This document shows positions 1 through 9,761 of a stretch of DNA of 64,000 bases, piece by piece; the stretch's first letter is position 1, and every line of letters begins with the position of its first letter. The notes beneath the pieces were generated by a model. That model did no database searches, was not told the origin of the DNA, and was given only the letters and a program-made list of their open reading frames with translations. The translations under genes and the position numbers were made by a program. The DNA is from Bacillus sp. MM2020_1 (GTDB taxonomy: Bacteria; Bacillota; Bacilli; Bacillales; Cytobacillaceae): NCBI GenBank assembly GCA_011250595.1, contig JAANMP010000007.1:1-64000 (forward strand), read 5' to 3'.

Positions 1-8
1 ATTATGTG

Positions 9-818
9 TTAAGGTCTCCCTTTATGAATATAATTTAGGATAACATTTGCCGTTTCTTCTACCGCTTTGTTAGTAACATCAATAACAGGACAGTTTATTT
101 TCTGCACAATTTTTTCAAAAAAGATTAACTCTGCTTTAATGCGTTCAATATTGGCGTAACTGGCCTTATCATTTAATCCTAAGGAAATTAATCGTTCCCT
201 TCTGATATTATTTAACTTTTCAGGACTTATTTTCAAGCCGAAGCATTTCTCGATTGGAACCTTATAAAGTTCTTCTGGCGGATCAACTTCCGGTACAAGC
301 GGGACATTCGCAACCTTTAAACGTTTATGAGCTAGATACTGAGATAGTGGCGTCTTGGAAGTTCTTGATACACCAATTAAGACAATATCTGCTTTTAATA
401 TGCCTCTTGGGTCACGACCATCATCATATTTTACGGCGAATTCAATCGCTTCCACTTTTTTAAAATAATCCTCATCTAACTTACGAACAAGTCCTGGCTC
501 ACAAAGAGGTGTCTTTCCACTGAAAACTTGAATCTGATCCATGATTGGGCCAATTAAATCAACAGCCAAGATCCCTTCCTTTTCCGCTCTTTCCTTGATA
601 TATGTACGCATTTCAGGTTTGACAAGCGTAAAGGCAATCATAGCTTTATCCAGTAAAACAAGGGAAAGGACTTCATCAATATGCTCCTGATCCTCCACAT
701 AGGGAAATCTTTTTAAAGTCATCCCGGAGCCATTAAACTGGCTTATTGCTGCTTTGGTAACTAGTTCAGCTGTTTCCCCCACTGAATCAGATACAACATA
801 AATAATTGGTAAACTCAT
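9..818 (-). CDS. yqfL: PEP synthase / PPDK regulatory kinase-pyrophosphorylase (PDRP1 family)
   Basis: 269-aa protein of the bifunctional serine/threonine kinase and pyrophosphorylase family (DUF299) that switches pyruvate phosphate dikinase or PEP synthase off and on by phosphorylating the Thr next to the catalytic His. The family P-loop-like motif GVSRTSKTP is seen at residues 149-157, and the N-terminus ([12 protein letters not shown]) is typical. Full length for the family. It lies 40 bp downstream of ccpN on the same strand, as in B. subtilis, where CcpN and YqfL both act in gluconeogenic control. The exact target dikinase cannot be told from this window. Confidence 0.93.
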   Translation of the reverse strand: MSLPIIYVVSDSVGETAELVTKAAISQFNGSGMTLKRFPYVEDQEHIDEVLSLVLLDKAMIAFTLVKPEMRTYIKERAEKEGILAVDLIGPIMDQIQVFSGKTPLCEPGLVRKLDEDYFKKVEAIEFAVKYDDGRDPRGILKADIVLIGVSRTSKTPLSQYLAHKRLKVANVPLVPEVDPPEELYKVPIEKCFGLKISPEKLNNIRRERLISLGLNDKASYANIERIKAELIFFEKIVQKINCPVIDVTNKAVEETANVILNYIHKGRP

Positions 819-858
819 TCTCCCTCAACAACCCCTCTTCAAGTTAACTTTCCGTTTG

Positions 859-1479
859 TTACTCATCACCAAGTGCCACAAAAGCCTTTGTAATGTTAGT
901 CTTCGTTAATCGCCCGATAACTTCATATCCATTTTCTGTTTTTCGAACAATTGGCAGGGCATCAATTTGTTTTTCAATTAATTTTTTTGCGATATCAATC
1001 AATAAATCGTCCCGTTCGCACATGGTGATATTTGGCATTCTGGTCATAATAATATTGACAGGAATAGAGGTAAGCTCTTGCTTCCCTATACTTGCTCTAA
1101 GCAAATCTTTCCTTGATAGTACTCCAACAAGAATGGTATTTTGATCCACAACAAATAATGTTCCCACATCCTCAAGGAACATGGTACAAATGGCATCGTA
1201 AACGGAGATATTTTCATTCACTACTACAGGAATGGATTGATAATCTTTTACATATATTTTTTGTAGATTTTCGGTCAACAGCTGTGTCCCAGATTTTCCA
1301 GTATAAAAATAACCGACTCGCGGTCTTGCATCTAAAAAGCCGGCCATTGTCAATATTGCAAGATCTGGCCTTAATGTAGCTCTGGTCAAACTTAATTGAT
1401 CTGCGATATGCTCCCCGGTAATTGGCCCATTTTCTTTTACAATTTGCAAAATATGTTCTTGCCGTTTGGTCAGTTCGAT
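859..1479 (-). CDS. ccpN: CcpN-type catabolite repressor of gluconeogenic genes; start codon abnormal
   Basis: Transcriptional repressor with an N-terminal winged helix-turn-helix (ITGEHIADQLSLTRATLRPDL) followed by two CBS domains, matching CcpN/YqzB, which represses gapB and pckA on glucose in B. subtilis. The conserved family N-terminus (TIELTKRQEHILQ) can be read right up to an in-frame TGA at 1483-1485, with no ATG, GTG or TTG before the TTG at 1449. Starting at 1449 would remove part of the first HTH helix. A ribosome site (AAAGGTGG) lies about 8 nt before an ATC at 1479, so I place the start there; CTG at 1473 is the other candidate. A GTG just upstream opens a different frame. Product identity is sure, start is not. 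Confidence 0.85.
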   Translation of the reverse strand: MELTKRQEHILQIVKENGPITGEHIADQLSLTRATLRPDLAILTMAGFLDARPRVGYFYTGKSGTQLLTENLQKIYVKDYQSIPVVVNENISVYDAICTMFLEDVGTLFVVDQNTILVGVLSRKDLLRASIGKQELTSIPVNIIMTRMPNITMCERDDLLIDIAKKLIEKQIDALPIVRKTENGYEVIGRLTKTNITKAFVALGDE

Positions 1480-1573
1480 TGTTCACACCACCTTTGTATT
1501 ACTTTTAGAGGAGATTACACACGACTTTCTAAAAGTCATACTTATTAGGAATATTATATACTAATGAATGTAT

Positions 1574-1600
1574 TAAGAAAACTCGCCAAAGGGCGAGTTT
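1574..1600 (-). terminator. Rho-independent terminator of glyS
   Basis: Nine-bp stem AAACTCGCC / GGCGAGTTT around a 4-nt loop, directly after the glyS stop, with a T-rich tract on the minus strand. It separates glyS from ccpN-yqfL. Confidence 0.8.
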
Positions 1601-1604
1601 CTCA

Positions 1605-2987
1605 TTAAAACGTCATCTTTTCTTGTAAAAAGCTAACCAGTTCTTGGATTGGGATACGTTTTTGCTCCATTGTATCACGGTCCCGAACTGTAACCATATG
1701 ATCTTCTTTAGATTCGAAATCAAAGGTGATACAATACGGTGTCCCGATTTCATCATGACGGCGATAGCGTTTGCCAATAGAACCTGATTCGTCATAATCC
1801 ACTGAAAAGTGCTTAGCTAAAGCAGCGAATACTTCACGTGCTTCTTCAGACAGTTTCTTCGATAACGGAAGGACTGCCGCCTTGAACGGGGCTAAGGCTG
1901 GGTGGAAATGCATGACCGTTCTAGATGTACCATCTTCAAGCTGTTCTTCGTCATAGGCATCAATTAAGAAGGCTAAGGTCACCCGATCCGCTCCTAAGGA
2001 AGGTTCAATACAGAATGGTACATACTTCTCATTTGTTTCAGGGTCAAGATAATGGAAATCTTCACCCGAATACTCCATATGCTGCTTCAAATCATAATCA
2101 GTTCTTGAGGCAACACCCCAAAGTTCACCCCAGCCAAACGGGAACTTAAATTCAAAATCAGTAGTTGCATTACTATAATGCGATAGTTCATCTTCAGAGT
2201 GGTCCCGAAGACGTAAATTTTCCTTGGTAAGACCTAAAGACATTAACCAGTTTTCAGCAAATTGTTTCCAATAATCAAACCATTTAAGCTCTTCACCAGG
2301 CTTACAGAAAAATTCAAGTTCCATTTGTTCAAACTCTCTAGTCCGGAACGTAAAGTTACCTGGAGTTATTTCATTACGAAAACTTTTTCCAATTTGAGCA
2401 ATACCAAACGGCATTTTCTTTCTCATCGTCCGCTGAACATTTTTAAAATTCACGAAAATACCTTGGGCTGTTTCAGGGCGAAGGAATATTTCATTTGTAC
2501 TTGATTCTGTTACCCCTTGGAAGGTTTTAAACATTAAATTAAACTGACGAATTCCTGTAAAATCATGACTGCCACAGTCAGGACAGGCAATATTGTGCTC
2601 TTTAACCATTTCTTCCATTTTTTCAAATGGTAAGCCGTCAACAACCAATTCAATCCCTTTTTCATCAAGTGCATTTTCAATTAATTTATCGGCCCGATGA
2701 CGTGCTTTACAATTTTTACAGTCAATCATTGGATCATTAAAGTTCCCAATATGTCCTGAAGCTTCCCATGTACGAGGATTCATTAGAATACTTGCATCTA
2801 AACCAACATTGTACGGCGACTCTTGAACAAATTTTTTCCACCATGCCTGCTTGATATTATTCTTAAATTCAACTCCTAGCGGGCCGTAATCCCAAGTATT
2901 AGCGAGTCCTCCGTAAATCTCTGAACCTGGAAAAATAAATCCTCTGTGCTTCGCATGTGAGACGATTTGTTCCATTGTTACTTTCAT
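1605..2987 (-). CDS. glyS: Glycyl-tRNA synthetase, homodimeric (eukaryote/archaea-like) type
   Basis: 460-aa class II aminoacyl-tRNA synthetase that charges tRNA-Gly. Start chosen at the ATG at 2987 ([17 protein letters not shown]), 8 nt after AAAGGAG. Recognisable parts: N-terminal catalytic entry [17 protein letters not shown], paired Cys motifs CKNC and CPDC, class II motif 2 [20 protein letters not shown], and a C-terminal anticodon-binding domain ([12 protein letters not shown] onward). This is the single-chain alpha2 enzyme. In B. subtilis the same slot between recO and ccpN holds the unrelated two-subunit enzyme glyQ-glyS. Expression is governed by the T-box leader just upstream. Confidence 0.95.
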   Translation of the reverse strand: MKVTMEQIVSHAKHRGFIFPGSEIYGGLANTWDYGPLGVEFKNNIKQAWWKKFVQESPYNVGLDASILMNPRTWEASGHIGNFNDPMIDCKNCKARHRADKLIENALDEKGIELVVDGLPFEKMEEMVKEHNIACPDCGSHDFTGIRQFNLMFKTFQGVTESSTNEIFLRPETAQGIFVNFKNVQRTMRKKMPFGIAQIGKSFRNEITPGNFTFRTREFEQMELEFFCKPGEELKWFDYWKQFAENWLMSLGLTKENLRLRDHSEDELSHYSNATTDFEFKFPFGWGELWGVASRTDYDLKQHMEYSGEDFHYLDPETNEKYVPFCIEPSLGADRVTLAFLIDAYDEEQLEDGTSRTVMHFHPALAPFKAAVLPLSKKLSEEAREVFAALAKHFSVDYDESGSIGKRYRRHDEIGTPYCITFDFESKEDHMVTVRDRDTMEQKRIPIQELVSFLQEKMTF

Positions 2988-3023
2988 TGAAATTGCTCCT
3001 TTTAATAAATTTGCTTTCAAACA

Positions 3024-3244
3024 AAAAAACTCTCGTTCCTATGCTTATTAGCATAGGGACGAGAGTTACCCGCGGTTCCACCCTAATTGCTGTAAAAATA
3101 CAGCCTCTTTAATCGTGTTATTTAACACATTAGCTTGCTCAGGAACGCCTTCCTTAGTGCCCTATACCCTAGCTTCCACCACCCTAGGTTCGCTTTTATA
3201 GAGATTACTAAGTACTCTTTTCCGTCAATGCAAATATTTTATTA
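3024..3244 (-). promoter_or_regulatory. Glycine T-box riboswitch leader of glyS
   Basis: The minus strand carries the 16-nt T-box AGGGTGGAACCGCGGG at 3069-3084, a specifier-loop stretch GAAGGCGTTCC with the Gly codon GGC at 3147-3149, stem I elements (AAGCGAACCTAGGG, GGTGGAAGCTAGGG), and a strong terminator stem (ACTCTCGTCCCTATGC... GCATAGGAACGAGAGT, then T7) at 3025-3067. Uncharged tRNA-Gly should pair with GGC and the T-box to form the antiterminator and switch glyS on. Confidence 0.95.
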
Positions 3245-3250
3245 AAGAAA

Positions 3251-3279
3251 ATAATAGCGAAAACTCCAAACATTGTCAA
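3251..3279 (-). promoter_or_regulatory. SigmaA promoter of the glyS T-box leader
   Basis: Perfect -35 TTGACA (3274-3279) and -10 TATTAT (3251-3256) with a 17-nt spacer on the minus strand, just downstream of the recO stop and just upstream of the T-box leader. Confidence 0.75.
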
Positions 3280-3287
3280 CTGGTCAA

Positions 3288-4040
3288 TTATAAGAGATTA
3301 CGAAATTTATCCATCGAATTAAGAAACTTCTTTGTTTTGAGATGAAGACCCGAGTACTCTTCATAGTAAGAAGTAATAACATTCTTAAGCTCAGCCTTCG
3401 TCTCAGCTTTAACAGAAATATTTCCTAACCTAGAAAGATCAAAATAATAAAATAGCCTGATTAATTTAACCGCACTAGGTGATAATTTATAATGGTACGG
3501 ATCCTTATCTAGACATCGATGACAGATAAACCCGCCTTCACGAATGGAAAAAGAAAAACGTCCGTCTGTATTGCCACAAATGGAACATTGATTCAAGATT
3601 GGATTTAATCCCAACACATTTAACATTTTCATCTCATAAATATTCATGAGTATATCCGGATCGTAGCCTTCATTCAAGTAATTCAATGTTTGATAGAGCA
3701 ATTCAAAATGATAAGGATTTGGTTTTTTTTCTTCCGTGCATTTATCGGTTAACTCGACAATATAACTAGCATAGGCCGTTAAAAAAATGTCTTCACCAAT
3801 TGACCTTAAGGAGGTAGCAGTTTCTCCCTGCTGCATACTTCCTAATCCAGATCCTCTATTAATTAGAAAATAACCATGGGTAAAAAGCTGTGTAATCGAG
3901 GAAAGGCGGCTGTTTGGCTTTTTTGCACCACGAGCCATTGCGCCAACCTTTCCCCATTCCCTAGTATATAAAGTCACAATCTTATTTGTTTCACCATAAT
4001 CTGTTGTTCTAATAACAATGCCTTCACACTTTTGAAGCAT
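3288..4040 (-). CDS. recO: DNA repair protein RecO
   Basis: 250-aa recombination mediator that helps RecA load on SSB-coated single-stranded DNA. N-terminal OB fold ([21 protein letters not shown]) and the family zinc site CSIC...CHRC in the C-terminal half are visible. Start chosen at ATG 4040, 8 nt after GAAGG; an upstream in-frame GTG would add only three residues. Placed between yqzL and glyS, the usual Bacillus order. Confidence 0.95.
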   Translation of the reverse strand: MLQKCEGIVIRTTDYGETNKIVTLYTREWGKVGAMARGAKKPNSRLSSITQLFTHGYFLINRGSGLGSMQQGETATSLRSIGEDIFLTAYASYIVELTDKCTEEKKPNPYHFELLYQTLNYLNEGYDPDILMNIYEMKMLNVLGLNPILNQCSICGNTDGRFSFSIREGGFICHRCLDKDPYHYKLSPSAVKLIRLFYYFDLSRLGNISVKAETKAELKNVITSYYEEYSGLHLKTKKFLNSMDKFRNLL

Positions 4041-4074
4041 TATTGTCACCTTCTAAAGTAGCACGAAGACAAAC

Positions 4075-4218
4075 TTATGAAACGGGAAAATCGATTTGTG
4101 CTAGCTCATCATTCAGATTTCCGGGTATTTCTTGGTTTTCCTTCTCTAGTTCTTTAATGAGAAGATATGTGTCAATATTGCCTGTTTGAAGGAATACTTT
4201 CCACGTAAAATCCATCAT
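4075..4218 (-). CDS. yqzL: YqzL family small protein
   Basis: 47-aa protein (MMDFTWKVFLQTGNIDTYLL... ending DFPVS) that matches B. subtilis YqzL, a conserved small protein of unknown function always found between era and recO. Ribosome site AAAGGTGG lies 8 nt before the first of two adjacent ATG codons (4218, 4215). No membrane segment or signal peptide; it is acidic and probably cytosolic. Confidence 0.85.
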   Translation of the reverse strand: MMDFTWKVFLQTGNIDTYLLIKELEKENQEIPGNLNDELAQIDFPVS

Positions 4219-4397
4219 CGAAAACCCCACCTTTCATATTTAGCCTAGCTTTCATTCGGTCCCAAACCTTACAATTATCATAGCCTGCCAGCGCAAAAAT
4301 CATAAGACAAAATATTTGTTAATGTTGTCCATGCATAATTTTAAATAAACGGTAATATTTTAGTTAGGGTTATTAGAAAAGAGCTAGCCAATATTAA

Positions 4398-5321
4398 TCA
4401 ATATTCATCTTCATTGAAGCCATAATCTCGAAGCTGGGACATCTTATTGCGCCAATCTTTTTGAACCTTTACCCATAACTCTAAATACACTTTTGACCCG
4501 AGGAGATTTTCAATATCCACTCGCGCACGCTTTCCTATTTCTTTTAACATGCTTCCTTGTTTCCCAATAATAATTCCTTTTTGCGAATCACGTTCAACAA
4601 TAACTGTTGCCATAACATCAATAATATCTTTTCCTTCTCGCCGCTCCATTTTGTCAAGAACCACAGCTAAAGAGTGGGGAATTTCCTCTCGTGTTAAGTG
4701 GAGGGCTTTTTCCCTGATTAACTCTGTAATAATAAAGCGTTCAGGGTGATCAGTGACCTGGTCTGCTGGATAGTACTGCGGTCCCTCTGGTAAGAAAGAC
4801 TTTATCTGACCCAACAGTTGCTCCACATTGTTACCTTCTAGCGCAGAGATTGGCACAATTTCTTTAAACGGATATTTTTCTTTATATGATTCAATTATCG
4901 GCAATAATTGATCAGGGTGTACTTGATCAATTTTATTTATGACAAGGAAGATAGGTGTATTTACTGTTTGGAATTTTTCAAGAATAAATTCTTCACCACG
5001 TCCAAATCCTTCTTCAGCATTTACCATAAAAAGAATCAAATCAACCTCTTTAAGCGTATTTACAGCTACCTTCATCATAAAATCGCCTAATTTATGTTTT
5101 GGTTTATGGATACCTGGAGTATCTATAAAAATCATTTGGGCGTCTTCTACTGTTAATACGCCTTGGATTTTGTTACGAGTGGTTTGTGCCTTATCACTCA
5201 TGATGGCAATTTTTTGGCCAATCACGCGATTAAGAAATGTGGATTTACCTACATTCGGACGGCCAATAATCGAAATAAAACCTGATTTGTAGCCTTTGCT
5301 TGCGTTCTCATTATTCAGCAT
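4398..5321 (-). CDS. era: GTPase Era
   Basis: 307-aa essential GTPase for 16S rRNA 3' end maturation and 30S assembly. G1 GRPNVGKS at residues 20-27, G3 DTPG, G4 NKID and a C-terminal KH RNA-binding domain ([16 protein letters not shown] region) are all present. Ribosome site AGGAGG 8 nt before the ATG. In B. subtilis cdd (cytidine deaminase) lies between dgkA and era; here that 270-bp interval has no ORF of that kind, only an AT-rich stretch with a weak hairpin (TTTACCTCAA / TTGAGGTAAA, 5427-5467). Confidence 0.97.
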   Translation of the reverse strand: MLNNENASKGYKSGFISIIGRPNVGKSTFLNRVIGQKIAIMSDKAQTTRNKIQGVLTVEDAQMIFIDTPGIHKPKHKLGDFMMKVAVNTLKEVDLILFMVNAEEGFGRGEEFILEKFQTVNTPIFLVINKIDQVHPDQLLPIIESYKEKYPFKEIVPISALEGNNVEQLLGQIKSFLPEGPQYYPADQVTDHPERFIITELIREKALHLTREEIPHSLAVVLDKMERREGKDIIDVMATVIVERDSQKGIIIGKQGSMLKEIGKRARVDIENLLGSKVYLELWVKVQKDWRNKMSQLRDYGFNEDEY

Positions 5322-5591
5322 GTAAATCCTCCTGGGTGAAGGATGTTGCCTTGATTGCTTCTACAATTAGTTGATCAATGTTCACTTATGTTCTTCCCTT
5401 CCAGCAAGAATCTGCTGTTTCTTTATTTTACCTCAAAAAAGTTTGAAAATCATTAGGTTGAGGTAAAAAAATTAAAAAATTAGAATTTTCTCATAAATCA
5501 GCATGTCTATATATTTTGCTGATAAGTTATTTTACCGAATCCAGTTACCCATTTCAAATGACAGCGAATAAACTTTTTTCAGCTTGACTTT

Positions 5592-5975
5592 TTAAAACCT
5601 TTGTATATATGGAAAAAAGATAAATATCCCAATTGCAATCGAAAGAACGGCATAGATCAACACCGCACCAGCCGCCATATCCTTTGCCTGTTTTGCTAAA
5701 GGATGATACTCAGCTGTAACAAGATCAACAACTCGCTCGATTGCGGTATTCACTAATTCCAATGCAAACATACCCCCGATAGCAATTAGGATAAATAACC
5801 ATTCCATTTTTGTAATCGAAAAATAATAGGAAACAAGTAAAACAATAATTGAGCAAAATAAATGGCTCTGCATATTTTTCTCTGACTTCAGGGCAACCAG
5901 AATTCCCGCGAATGCATTTGAAAATGTTCCCAGCCATGACTGCTGCGGTCGTTTATCGTTTGAGTCCATACTCAT
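5592..5975 (-). CDS. dgkA: Undecaprenol kinase DgkA
   Basis: 127-aa integral membrane kinase with three hydrophobic helices and the family signature [15 protein letters not shown]. In Gram-positives this family phosphorylates undecaprenol for cell-wall lipid carrier recycling. The reading frame overlaps the end of ybeY by 23 nt, indicating translational coupling. An N-terminal polar extension ([14 protein letters not shown]) precedes the first helix. Confidence 0.93.
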   Translation of the reverse strand: MSMDSNDKRPQQSWLGTFSNAFAGILVALKSEKNMQSHLFCSIIVLLVSYYFSITKMEWLFILIAIGGMFALELVNTAIERVVDLVTAEYHPLAKQAKDMAAGAVLIYAVLSIAIGIFIFFPYIQRF

Positions 5976-6423
5976 CTAATATTTCCTTTTGCCGTGTGAA
6001 CATTTCTTTCTCTTCTTCTTCAGTCATATGATCATAGCCAAGAAGATGAAGGAAGCCATGTACTGCTAGAAAACCAAGTTCACGTAAAAAGGAATGTCCA
6101 TATTCTTCTGCCTGCTCAATTGCTTTAGGAATGGAGATAATAATATCACCCAAGACGCGAGGCATATCGGCCCCAATTAGCTCCATCTCGCCTTCTCCAA
6201 GTTCCTCCATAGCAAACGAAATAACATCCGTAGGCTTGTCTTTATCGCGGTATTCTCGGTTAATTTCCTGTATTCTTTCATTCGATACAAATGTAATGGA
6301 AACTTCGCTATGCGCTTCAACCATTTGTTTCCTAGCCGCAAAGGTGATTACCCTTTCAATTTCAAGCATTTGTTCTTCAGTCAGGTTTTCAGTTTCGTCG
6401 ATACAATCAATTAATAATGTCAT
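5953..6423 (-). CDS. ybeY: Endoribonuclease YbeY (rRNA maturation)
   Basis: 156-aa zinc metalloprotein with the metal site [11 protein letters not shown] (H-x3-H-x5-H), preceded by the family motif [18 protein letters not shown]. It acts in 16S rRNA 3' end processing and ribosome quality control. Start overlaps the end of pgpH by 4 nt (ATGA type), and its end overlaps dgkA, so pgpH-ybeY-dgkA is one operon. Confidence 0.96.
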   Translation of the reverse strand: MTLLIDCIDETENLTEEQMLEIERVITFAARKQMVEAHSEVSITFVSNERIQEINREYRDKDKPTDVISFAMEELGEGEMELIGADMPRVLGDIIISIPKAIEQAEEYGHSFLRELGFLAVHGFLHLLGYDHMTEEEEKEMFTRQKEILDEYGLKR

Positions 6424-8591
6424 GCATGCTTCTCCTTCTTTTTCATTTCCGGGTATTCAATTCTGGAGTGAAAAATCCCCGTTAAGGTCTCACATAAAGC
6501 TTCAGATACAGTTTCAATTTCTCTCATAGTGATATCACAATCATTCAATTGTCCATCTTGAAGACGATCCGCCACAATTTTTTTTACTAATGACTCGATT
6601 ATTTCAGGCGTAGGCTGGGATAATGAACGAACCGCTGCCTCGACACTATCTGCAATACCAACGACAGCAGACTCTTTTGTTTTTGCCTTTGGACCAGGAT
6701 AGCGGTAATCCGCTTCCTTTATTTCAGTATCCCCCTGGATTGCCTTATGATAAAAGAATTTAAGCAGGGTTGTCCCGTGATGTTGTTCAGCAATCTCAAT
6801 AATTTCTTTAGGCATATGGTACTTCTTTAAAATATTAGAGCCATCTGTGACATGGGCAATAATGATGCTGGCACTTTTTTCCGGTGGCAGACGATCATGG
6901 GGATTTTCAAGATGCATCTGGTTCTCAATATAAAAATTCGGACGACGTGTCTTGCCAATATCATGGTAATAACTCCCAACTCTTGCTAAAAGCCCATTTG
7001 CTCCGATTGCTTCGCATGCAGATTCCGCTAAATTAGCCACCATTACACTATGGTGATAGGTACCTGGTGCTTCCATTAATATTTTACGTAACAGTGGATG
7101 GTTTGGGTTTGAAAGCTCAATCAGCCTCATCGTCGACAGGATCCCAAAACTCGCCTCCAAAAAAGGCAGTAAACCAATGGTTAAAACAGCTGACCCAATC
7201 CCTGAAACAAGAGCAGTGATTAAATAATATCCATATTCTACTCCGGAAAATTGTCCATTGGGCAAATACATTAACGCTAAAATCGTTAATAGGTTTACGA
7301 TTGCTGCAAAAGAGCCTGCCTGCAAAATCTTCGAACGCTGATTTTGGTTACTTAAAAATAAAATTCCCGCTAAGGCACTGAATAGGATATAAATTCCTTC
7401 TGAAAAGTTAAGTGTTCCTGTAACTCCTTCGTTAAATAAAATACTGCCGCATACTGCCATAATAATTGACATAAGAATGGCAAGCTTTTCATCAATCAAA
7501 ATCTTAATTAACATTGCCCCTAGTGCTGCAGGGTAAAGATAACCAATTCCCGCAAAAGTAAAAATTTGCAGCATGCTGATTATTTTCATAATACAGATTG
7601 ATAGAATGAAAATAATACCATACAACAGCAAGTCTGTCTGTCTCTTTTCCGGATTGGATTTTATTTGATAAAAATAAAAATAAATCGAAGATAAAATAAT
7701 TGATATCAACACCATTAATCCAATGAAGGGTTTAAAGGATCTCTCATTATTCAGGAGGCCAACTAACTTTAACTGTCTAAATATATTTTGGTTAATTAAT
7801 TCTCCTTCTTCCACTATAATTTGACCCTGAAGAATTTTTGCCGGTTCCACGCTTTCTACTGCTTGCTGCCGTAGTTCCTCTGTCGCATTAGGATCATAAA
7901 ATTCATTTTGAATCACAGCATATCTGCCGAGTTCAATGACACCATTTCTTAAATTATCATTTAAAGTGGTATATTTTAATTCTTCCTCCACTCTTTTTTT
8001 GGCATTCTCTACTTCGTCAGCAGAAATCCGCTGGGCCATAACATTATTAATCGCCGTAACAGTTAAATCCTTGGCAATCGATAATTCATCATTACTAGCT
8101 TGGACTAAAGCCATAAAGACCCGATCAGAAAGTCCTTTTGATACATTCGGTGTTAATTTAGCCTTTAACCTAGTCATTTTTTCGGAATCACTTGGTTCCT
8201 TTTTTTCTGGTTTTTCTTCTGTAGTAAGCTCTTCAAACTTCTTAATTTCTTCATTTATTTCATCATTCACTTCAGTAGCTGCTTGAAATATGGAGCTGAT
8301 TAAATCCACTCGATTTTGCGTGTATTCCTTTTTTAGGGCATATACATCTTGTACTTGATCGAGAGCATCCTTGCGTTTATTTTCTGTACTTTTTTTATCC
8401 TCCACTGTCCCAGGGGAACGAATTGTTTTTTCTGCTACAGAAAACAAGCTTATATCCAATTTTTCTGGTTTTACATTACTATACATTGCTGCAAATAATA
8501 CGGTACCTAGCATGATAAAAAATAGAACTAGAAAAAAAGTGATGTCTAGCAGCTTACGTATCCGTATGAAGTATTGCTGTAGTTTACCCAA
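6420..8591 (-). CDS. pgpH: Cyclic-di-AMP phosphodiesterase PgpH (7TM-HD receptor)
   Basis: 723-aa membrane protein. Order: one N-terminal membrane helix (about residues 14-34), a long extracytoplasmic 7TMR-HDED domain to about 275, seven membrane segments to about 480, then a cytosolic HD domain with [13 protein letters not shown] and the HD pair in YYHDIGK, plus later HVTDG and EQHHGTT metal ligands. The family hydrolyses c-di-AMP to pApA and takes part in cold and osmotic control. TTG start 6 nt after GGAGGGA. Confidence 0.95.
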   Translation of the reverse strand: MGKLQQYFIRIRKLLDITFFLVLFFIMLGTVLFAAMYSNVKPEKLDISLFSVAEKTIRSPGTVEDKKSTENKRKDALDQVQDVYALKKEYTQNRVDLISSIFQAATEVNDEINEEIKKFEELTTEEKPEKKEPSDSEKMTRLKAKLTPNVSKGLSDRVFMALVQASNDELSIAKDLTVTAINNVMAQRISADEVENAKKRVEEELKYTTLNDNLRNGVIELGRYAVIQNEFYDPNATEELRQQAVESVEPAKILQGQIIVEEGELINQNIFRQLKLVGLLNNERSFKPFIGLMVLISIILSSIYFYFYQIKSNPEKRQTDLLLYGIIFILSICIMKIISMLQIFTFAGIGYLYPAALGAMLIKILIDEKLAILMSIIMAVCGSILFNEGVTGTLNFSEGIYILFSALAGILFLSNQNQRSKILQAGSFAAIVNLLTILALMYLPNGQFSGVEYGYYLITALVSGIGSAVLTIGLLPFLEASFGILSTMRLIELSNPNHPLLRKILMEAPGTYHHSVMVANLAESACEAIGANGLLARVGSYYHDIGKTRRPNFYIENQMHLENPHDRLPPEKSASIIIAHVTDGSNILKKYHMPKEIIEIAEQHHGTTLLKFFYHKAIQGDTEIKEADYRYPGPKAKTKESAVVGIADSVEAAVRSLSQPTPEIIESLVKKIVADRLQDGQLNDCDITMREIETVSEALCETLTGIFHSRIEYPEMKKKEKHA

Positions 8592-8751
8592 CTATATCCC
8601 TCCAACCACGGCCCTTTAAGTGATTCATGAAAAATCATCTCTCAAAAATTGTCATATTTTCACTGTTTCTGCTTTATGTAAAATGATAACAGTTTTTCGA
8701 ACAAGTTTCACCTTTCTTTAAAAGAAGATTGTTTGAAGTATGTCTTTCCAA

Positions 8752-8784
8752 TGAAAAAGAGGTAAACCACAATAGGTTTACCTC
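8752..8784 (-). terminator. Terminator after phoH
   Basis: Perfect 10-bp stem GAGGTAAACC / GGTTTACCTC with a 6-nt loop, followed on the minus strand by a T run. It separates the yqfC-yqfD-phoH transcript from pgpH. Confidence 0.85.
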
Positions 8785-8792
8785 ACATTACA

Positions 8793-9761
8793 TTATTGCT
8801 GCTCAAGCTTGTTCTCGTAAGCCTCGATAATTCTGCCGACAAGTGGATGGCGAACCACGTCAGTTGTTTCTAAAAAGACAAAGGAAATACCTTTTACATT
8901 TTTCAAAATGCCTTCGGCTGCAATTAAGCCTGATTTAGCCCCTTTTGGCAAATCAATCTGTGTTTGATCACCCGTAATGACCATTTTTGACCCAAAGCCA
9001 AGCCTTGTCAAAAACATTTTCATTTGGGCATGTGTGGTATTTTGGGCCTCATCGAGTATTACAAAAGCATCATCTAATGTACGCCCTCTCATATAAGCAA
9101 GCGGTGCAATTTCAATCGTTCCTCGCTCAATTAACCTTTGCGTATGTTCAGCACCAAGCACATCATGCAGAGCATCATATAGCGGCCGTAGATAAGGGTC
9201 TACTTTCTCTTTTAAATCACCAGGAAGAAAGCCAAGACTTTCACCTGCCTCAACAGCAGGTCTAGTTAAAAGGATTTTATTTACTTGCCCGTTTTTGAGA
9301 GCACCCACGGCCATGACGACAGCAAGATAAGTTTTCCCTGTCCCGGCAGGACCAATCCCAAATACAAGATCTGTCTTTTTAATGGCAGAAACATATTCTC
9401 TTTGTCCAAGTGTCTTAATCCGAATGGTTTTACCTTTAACATTTTTACCGATTTCCTCATCATACAAATTCACAAAATATTCAAGTGTCCCGGCATTCGC
9501 CATTTGGACCGCGTAGAGGACATCTCTTTGACTAATATTTATTCCCTTTCGAATCACAATCATTAATTTATTCAGGATTTGTTCTGCCAGATTTACGTTT
9601 TCCTCATCACCTGATAAACTGACAGCTTCACCTCGAGTAATGATCGTAACATCAAGCTCTTGTTCAATTATTTTTAAATTGGAATCAGAATTCCCCAGCA
9701 AACTAATTGCTTCTGCAGGATTTTCAAGTTGTACATTTATGGTAGTTAACTTTTCTGTCAT
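8793..9761 (-). CDS. phoH: PhoH family ATPase
   Basis: 322-aa cytosolic ATPase. N-terminal KH-like region, then Walker A GPAGTGKTYLA and Walker B FVILDEAQNTT. PhoH-like proteins are linked to RNA metabolism and sit beside ybeY in most bacteria, as here (pgpH lies between). Start codon overlaps the yqfD stop by 4 nt, so it is translated with yqfD. Confidence 0.95.
   Translation of the reverse strand: MTEKLTTINVQLENPAEAISLLGNSDSNLKIIEQELDVTIITRGEAVSLSGDEENVNLAEQILNKLMIVIRKGINISQRDVLYAVQMANAGTLEYFVNLYDEEIGKNVKGKTIRIKTLGQREYVSAIKKTDLVFGIGPAGTGKTYLAVVMAVGALKNGQVNKILLTRPAVEAGESLGFLPGDLKEKVDPYLRPLYDALHDVLGAEHTQRLIERGTIEIAPLAYMRGRTLDDAFVILDEAQNTTHAQMKMFLTRLGFGSKMVITGDQTQIDLPKGAKSGLIAAEGILKNVKGISFVFLETTDVVRHPLVGRIIEAYENKLEQQ

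Noticed and set aside
4939..5292. Long plus-strand ORF antisense to era
   Set aside because: It has no ribosome site and is explained as a shadow of the conserved era reading frame.
5322..5591. Missed cytidine deaminase (cdd) gene between dgkA and era
   Set aside because: No frame in this 270 bp carries the HAE or PCxxC deaminase motifs; cdd is absent from this place.
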